Below, in pieces: positions 59,861 to 64,000 of a stretch of 64,000 bases of DNA. The translations under genes were made by a program, and so were the position numbers. How positions within the stretch are numbered: position 1 is the stretch's first letter; each line of letters starts with the position of its first letter. Under the pieces are notes generated by a model that was given only the letters and a program-made list of their open reading frames with translations, was not told where the DNA came from and made no database searches. Source of the DNA: Skeletonema tropicum (taxonomy: Eukaryota > Bacillariophyta > Thalassiosirophyceae > Thalassiosirales > Thalassiosiraceae); contig CM074142.1 in assembly GCA_037178625.1 (NCBI GenBank), positions 992,001 to 1,056,000 on the forward strand. Direction: 5' to 3'.

Positions 59861-62494
59861 TCAAGCACTCGAGCTGCGCTTCCTCTTCCTATCATGGATA
59901 TTGATGCCACTAGACACTAGATTTGGATTGGCCAAAAGTAGACAACGCGCAGCCTCCACGTTGTTGTTGCTTGCGGCGAGTTGAAATGGGAACAGACCAG
60001 TCATAGGATCACGAATTGATGCAGCATGCTTGTACGCTTTGAAGACTTCCATTATCACCTCGTATGAGGAGGTAAAAGAAGCTGCTGCGTAGTGAAGAGG
60101 TAGTCGCTTATCCTTGTCAAGTGTTTGAACAACACCTGGAAAAAGCTCCAATAATTTCTGGACATGAAGAGATGGAGTTGGGAGAATATCTGGCTCGCCT
60201 GATTTCCTCACAGTCCAATTGAAAATCGAAGTATCAGTATTGGTAATAGAATACTGAAGAAGACACTTGTTGAGTACATCCCTGAGCAATCCTTGACCAC
60301 TCTCGCTCATGACAGCATCGATGAATACCGAGAATAGGTCTAAATGCTGGAGTATGCTCTTGCCAAACTTATCCCAGTCACCTTGCGTCCCATACTCGAT
60401 GAGAAATTGAGTTGCTTGAATGAATGATTCCTTTCTCTTCCCTTTCAACATGTCTTTCGAAGTAGAATACAAAAATGACTTCAATCTTTGAGCGAAATCG
60501 GCAGCAAACTCTACAAGAGATGACTCAAGGGAGCCAAACTTCTTCGTAGCAATCAGCTGTTTCAACAGATGCGCCCAGTCCATTAGCGTGCCAAGAGATT
60601 GGTACCTAGCACCACGATGGAAATTGTCCAGGCATGCTTGAACTGCATTTGACAAATCAACATCATTGTACGTGGAAATCATGTCCATGATGGAGCTGAC
60701 GGCTGATGCACTGTTCTGACATTGTAAAATACAATGGCGAGACAAATCGTTGATAGCGGTCTCAAGATAGTTCAGACCAGCTTCACCTGCGGTTCGTTTG
60801 TTCATTTTCAATGCAAACTCCATCCGTTTCAGGAAGAAACAAATATCTCTGGTTTGCTTTCGTGTAGTTTCGTTCAACATACCCTCAATGTTGCTGCTTA
60901 GCCCGCCGTAACCAAACTTCTCCACAGCATTGATGATTGTATCATAAAGCAGCTCATCAGGCTCTACAGACGAGGAGAGCCCGGCAATAATCTTGTTCAC
61001 TAGTTCAATGCGGCTGGCGATCTTCTTCCTCGACTTTATGAGCAATTGTAGCAAGATTTGACATGATTTGACATCAAACTTGCTCTTCTTCTTCGATCCG
61101 ACCACTGACAGCAGCCGATCCAAGAGGCCATGATCTCGCGTCTCGACAATCTTCTTGCAGACTTCCGCCACCTCATCAGTTCCACCAAGACATTTGAGCT
61201 CCATCTCAAACGCTGGATCATACGATACCAAGAATGTAGATCGATAAGTTTTCATGTCGTCATCATAATCAGATGTAGCCTTGCATGCACCCCAATTCGA
61301 GACGCACTCATGGTCAAAATCAAAAGCAAGTAGCATGCCCTCATCATGTTCGATGGAGTGAAAGTCGATAGACTTGTTCAACCAGCTCATGTCGCTTGTC
61401 ACACGATTGCCACACTCGTCAAATACTTCTATTATCGAGGTAACATTACTGTGATAACCATAGCCGCTGCAATCATGCACTAGCTTTGCATTGACTAAGA
61501 GCAGCTCCCACTCGGCTCCAGCAGCTTTTAGAGCTTCAGCCTTTTGGCGGTGTTCTCGAGAGAGTGCCTTGATGCCAGCATTCACGAGGGAAAGACCATC
61601 ATATTCTTTCTTCAAGGGAATCAATACCATTCGATCATCGGGAGGCAAACCATTCAAAGATCTCTCGAAGGGTGAAGTAAATTCATGTATTAGGCCTGCC
61701 GTGGGAAACTCATTTGCACCAACCAGGTTGTAGTGGAGCGAGTATCGCAGGAGCACACGAGATCCCGACTTGAGTTTAGCCATTTCGTACTCACAGTCTG
61801 AAAAGTGACAAGCAAAGTGACAGCTGTAGGCGGCTTCATCACCAGCACTTAGAGTGAACTTGAATGACTCCTCCACCTCCTTCTCCTCATCATCATCCTC
61901 CACACTGTTGTAGATAGTCAATGCTCCCCCGGTAAATTTGGACGGCAACTGAATGATGAGGGAGCCCAACACATCCTCATCATTGTTATCATCATCATCA
62001 TTTCTCTCAATATATCCTCCCTTTTCCATATAAAGTAAGCCATCAAGCTCAGCCGTTAGATTGGATGGATTGAGCCCCAGCTTGAACGCTACAGTTTCAA
62101 GCAACTTACTAAGAGAATCATTCCATTGAGGATTTTGTATCTTGATTTTGCTCGCCTCAATTTCATATACCCCGTCGTTATCCTCTTCGTCACTTGTGGC
62201 TCTTTTCTTCACCTCATTCCCGTGATGATTACTAATGGGCAAAGGAACACTCCCCACCCCGCTAATACACAGGCCGACAGTGGACGGCAGCGCAGGCGAA
62301 GTGGTGGATCCATCGGCAATATCCACGAAGCAGAAATTACCGCAGAATGCTGTGTCATATTCAATTGATTCATAGACATCCCAGCGTCTAGTAAACTCTG
62401 GTTCTTCACTTCCAGAGGAGGCATCATCGTCGTGGGATCGATTTTGAGCAAGGATGCCGACATCGGCAACGGCGGCATTGGAAGGCGACGACAT
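59861..62494 (-). CDS. 2OG-oxygenase-fold/ankyrin paralogue 3
   Basis: 877 residues, intact, closest to paralogue 1 (inverted copy). Same architecture: GLCISGVGSVPLPIS, LLYMEKGGYIERNDDD, VLGSLIIQLPSKFTGGALTI, FACHFSDCEYEMAKLKSGSR; helical middle; ankyrin-like C-terminus (RLPLHYAAASFTSSYEVIME, LFPFQLAASNNNVEAARCLL). The Fe(II) ligands are replaced as in paralogue 2, so the loss predates the duplication. The basic tail KRKRSSSA could be a nuclear signal. Its flanks match those of paralogue 1, including the TGAGCAG(A/C)CACCATG start context. Confidence 0.82.
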   Translation of the reverse strand: MSSPSNAAVADVGILAQNRSHDDDASSGSEEPEFTRRWDVYESIEYDTAFCGNFCFVDIADGSTTSPALPSTVGLCISGVGSVPLPISNHHGNEVKKRATSDEEDNDGVYEIEASKIKIQNPQWNDSLSKLLETVAFKLGLNPSNLTAELDGLLYMEKGGYIERNDDDDNNDEDVLGSLIIQLPSKFTGGALTIYNSVEDDDEEKEVEESFKFTLSAGDEAAYSCHFACHFSDCEYEMAKLKSGSRVLLRYSLHYNLVGANEFPTAGLIHEFTSPFERSLNGLPPDDRMVLIPLKKEYDGLSLVNAGIKALSREHRQKAEALKAAGAEWELLLVNAKLVHDCSGYGYHSNVTSIIEVFDECGNRVTSDMSWLNKSIDFHSIEHDEGMLLAFDFDHECVSNWGACKATSDYDDDMKTYRSTFLVSYDPAFEMELKCLGGTDEVAEVCKKIVETRDHGLLDRLLSVVGSKKKSKFDVKSCQILLQLLIKSRKKIASRIELVNKIIAGLSSSVEPDELLYDTIINAVEKFGYGGLSSNIEGMLNETTRKQTRDICFFLKRMEFALKMNKRTAGEAGLNYLETAINDLSRHCILQCQNSASAVSSIMDMISTYNDVDLSNAVQACLDNFHRGARYQSLGTLMDWAHLLKQLIATKKFGSLESSLVEFAADFAQRLKSFLYSTSKDMLKGKRKESFIQATQFLIEYGTQGDWDKFGKSILQHLDLFSVFIDAVMSESGQGLLRDVLNKCLLQYSITNTDTSIFNWTVRKSGEPDILPTPSLHVQKLLELFPGVVQTLDKDKRLPLHYAAASFTSSYEVIMEVFKAYKHAASIRDPMTGLFPFQLAASNNNVEAARCLLLANPNLVSSGINIHDRKRKRSSSA

Positions 62495-62890
62495 GGTGTC
62501 TGCTCAGAAAACAATGCGGAGAATCTCAAAGCAGCAACGACAACAACTTGTAATAATAGTATGATAATAATCTGAGTCAGCTGCTGATCCTTTGTTATTT
62601 GATCCCCAAGAGTCTCATTGCACTAACGATTGTTGCACTTTGTTCTTGCTCGATTTCATTTCAATCGATGCTCGGTGAATTTTCAGCACCGCTGAAATAA
62701 AGAGCGCGATGAAGTATTGTAAGTATGGTATTACGTATCTACAGCAACGTTCGGGCTGGCGATATTTGGCGATAAGTGACGGTCTGAGTGCTGTCATATA
62801 GCCGTCACTTCCGTCACCTACCCGTCACATATCCGTCACTGATCCGTCACCAAAGTGACGGACGGAGACGGATTCCGTCACATTTCATCT

Positions 62891-62950
62891 CAGCCGTCAC
62901 TTCAGCCGTCACTTCAGCCGTCACTTCAGCCGTCACTTCAGCCGTCACTT
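62891..62950 (+). repeat. Perfect tandem repeat, 12 bp x 5 (CAGCCGTCACTT)
   Basis: Five exact units, preceded from 62803 by irregularly spaced CCGTCAC copies and an inverted GTGACGG pair. Non-coding. Confidence 0.95.
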
Positions 62951-63568
62951 TATTGGCGATACGATGATATTTATTCGTCCCATGATAAGTAATAAAGTAA
63001 GGCGTAAGGCTGTGATGTGAATACAGTGTGAATACTTACGTCTTATGATGTAGTTGTGTGGTATGCAACAAGGCTTAGAGATCCCTCCTAATTCGTTCCA
63101 AATCCTAATCATCTCCTCTTCGAAAGAATGCGGAATAAATGGAAAAAGAAAATCGAATCCGTGTCCCATCGACAGCAATATCCTAGCGACAGCTCAAGTG
63201 CAAGTGAGTCTTTTATGTCAGAGGACTCTTGCTCATCAGAACAGCAGGAGACCACTCCATATGCCAGGTCCAGGTCAAACCTTTGACGTGGAGGCACAGT
63301 CGTACCACAAGAGAGCATCGTGCAGTATGACCTCCATCATAGACCCTTATCAGAGGTAGATAACTACTTGTAAGATATGTCTTGGACTGAATTTGACAAA
63401 TCAAACGTGTTATTTTAGTTTTCCTATTTTCAATCATCTTCCGTATGATCATTTTCCCTCATGTCTCTCATTCGATTCCGAAGCTGCGTTCATCGCCGCT
63501 GATGCCTGTATTACTTTCTTCAGCCATTCCATTCGCTGAACTCTTCTCCTCTCCGTTAATGATCCCGC

Positions 63569-63751
63569 CTATTCTTCTTCCTCAAAGGATGCAACAATGG
63601 TCCAAGAATCAGTAGCCGATGCGAACACCCAGCTTTCATCTTCCTCAATAATTTGTTTGTCAGATGGAACTTCATCTTTCTTACCTGCGCCAGTGTCAGA
63701 CGTCCTTCCGTTTTGAGTTTCTTGTTTGATGTTTGATGTAAGCGACGAAGG
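63569..63751 (-). CDS. Possible terminal exon (weak)
   Basis: 60 codons open from a TGA to TAG, with no ATG. The composition is protein-like: KKDEVPSDKQIIEEDESWVF then ATDSWTIVASFEEEE. It could be the last exon of a gene starting beyond the window or chance. No upstream exon was recognised. Confidence 0.2.
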   Translation of the reverse strand, partial: PSSLTSNIKQETQNGRTSDTGAGKKDEVPSDKQIIEEDESWVFASATDSWTIVASFEEEE

Positions 63752-64000
63752 TCAAGTATTACATGAAAACCTAATCACCGCCTAAGGGAGGGTCGGTGGG
63801 GCGGCGGCAAGTACCTCATGACCTCCCACTCTTTTCCGCCGAACAGGTGGCTTGTGTCAACTCTTTAATGTAAGTCTAGCATGCAGCATGCAGCTACAAT
63901 CTTTATTACAACTTATTCTTTATCAGTTAGGCAGTTAGCAGGAGGCAAGAGAGCGGCCGTCCTTTTGTCCGTCATTTGTCCGTCCTTTGCGTCCTCCGTC

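Larger units (their letters stand above)
59500..62680. repeat. Inverted duplication, right arm
   Basis: Reverse-complement partner of about 50665-53720, holding paralogue 3 and metallophosphoesterase fragments. The arms are separated by ~5.8 kb with the intact metallophosphoesterase, SLC25 and paralogue 2 genes between. Confidence 0.8.
62495..64000. other. Gene-poor right end of the window
   Basis: It starts with the 5' flank of paralogue 3, then CCGTCAC-rich sequence (62803-62950). The rest is AT-rich with no convincing gene apart from a possible exon at 63569-63751. The last 40 bp are again GTCC(G)TC-rich. Confidence 0.5.

Noticed and set aside
1..64000. tRNA or rRNA genes
   Set aside because: No cloverleaf with a GTTCGAATC-type arm or conserved rRNA segment was recognised by eye; a covariance search would be decisive.

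Overview
The window reads as nuclear DNA of a diatom, probably a centric one. The evidence is a plastid-targeted precursor with an ASAF-type signal junction, a 2,007-residue secreted protein built of SSxPS repeats with a Cys-rich tail, a silaffin-like Ser/Lys secreted precursor, short GT-AG introns, and mostly single-exon genes with acidic or Gln-rich low complexity. No bacterial operons, rRNA or tRNA genes were seen. The species cannot be named from sequence alone.

Region 1 (1-3259) is ordinary: the 5' part of an SKP1 gene head-to-head with NUDC, then an unknown acidic protein.

Region 2 (3857-23836) is a large near-identical direct duplication. Copy A (3857-9921) and copy B (15513-23836) each carry a secreted zinc metallopeptidase, an FkbM methyltransferase fragment and a 213-residue unknown protein. 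Exactly at the A/B junction lies a 5.6 kb Penelope-like retroelement (9922-15512). It has a full-length plus-strand unit, pseudo-LTRs, and an inverted 5'-truncated partial copy. It encodes an ORF1 protein and an endonuclease-less reverse transcriptase. The RT frame has no usable ATG but overlaps ORF1 at an A_AAA_AAA heptamer followed by a hairpin, which is the layout of a -1 ribosomal frameshift. Each pseudo-LTR holds a hammerhead-ribozyme-like fold. Copy B alone carries a 2,259 bp DNA transposon with a TA target duplication and a gutted transposase gene; the empty site survives in copy A.

Region 3 (23837-32899) holds a TA-flanked MITE with three TTAGGG units, a plastid lumen-type protein, a TruA-type pseudouridine synthase, a protein kinase, an NmrA-like protein with no visible ATG, a peroxisomal-type SLC25 carrier, and a decayed fragment of the DUF1365 gene found 13 kb further on.

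Region 4 (32900-43146) is a cell-wall neighbourhood. A giant repetitive secreted protein (minus strand) diverges from a silaffin-like precursor (plus strand) whose Ser/Lys module was duplicated as an exon and whose modules are bounded by RXL processing sites.

Region 5 (43147-64000) has DUF1365 and R3H-like genes, then a rearranged locus. This contains three paralogues of a 2OG-oxygenase-fold/ankyrin protein that seems to lack iron ligands. One is frameshifted, and two form an inverted duplication that also carries pieces of a metallophosphoesterase gene. An SLC25 carrier gene here is interrupted by one in-frame stop. Small foldback elements and tandem repeats fill the gaps.

Coordinates and splice sites were read by eye. 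The near-identical duplications raise the possibility of uncollapsed haplotypes in the assembly.
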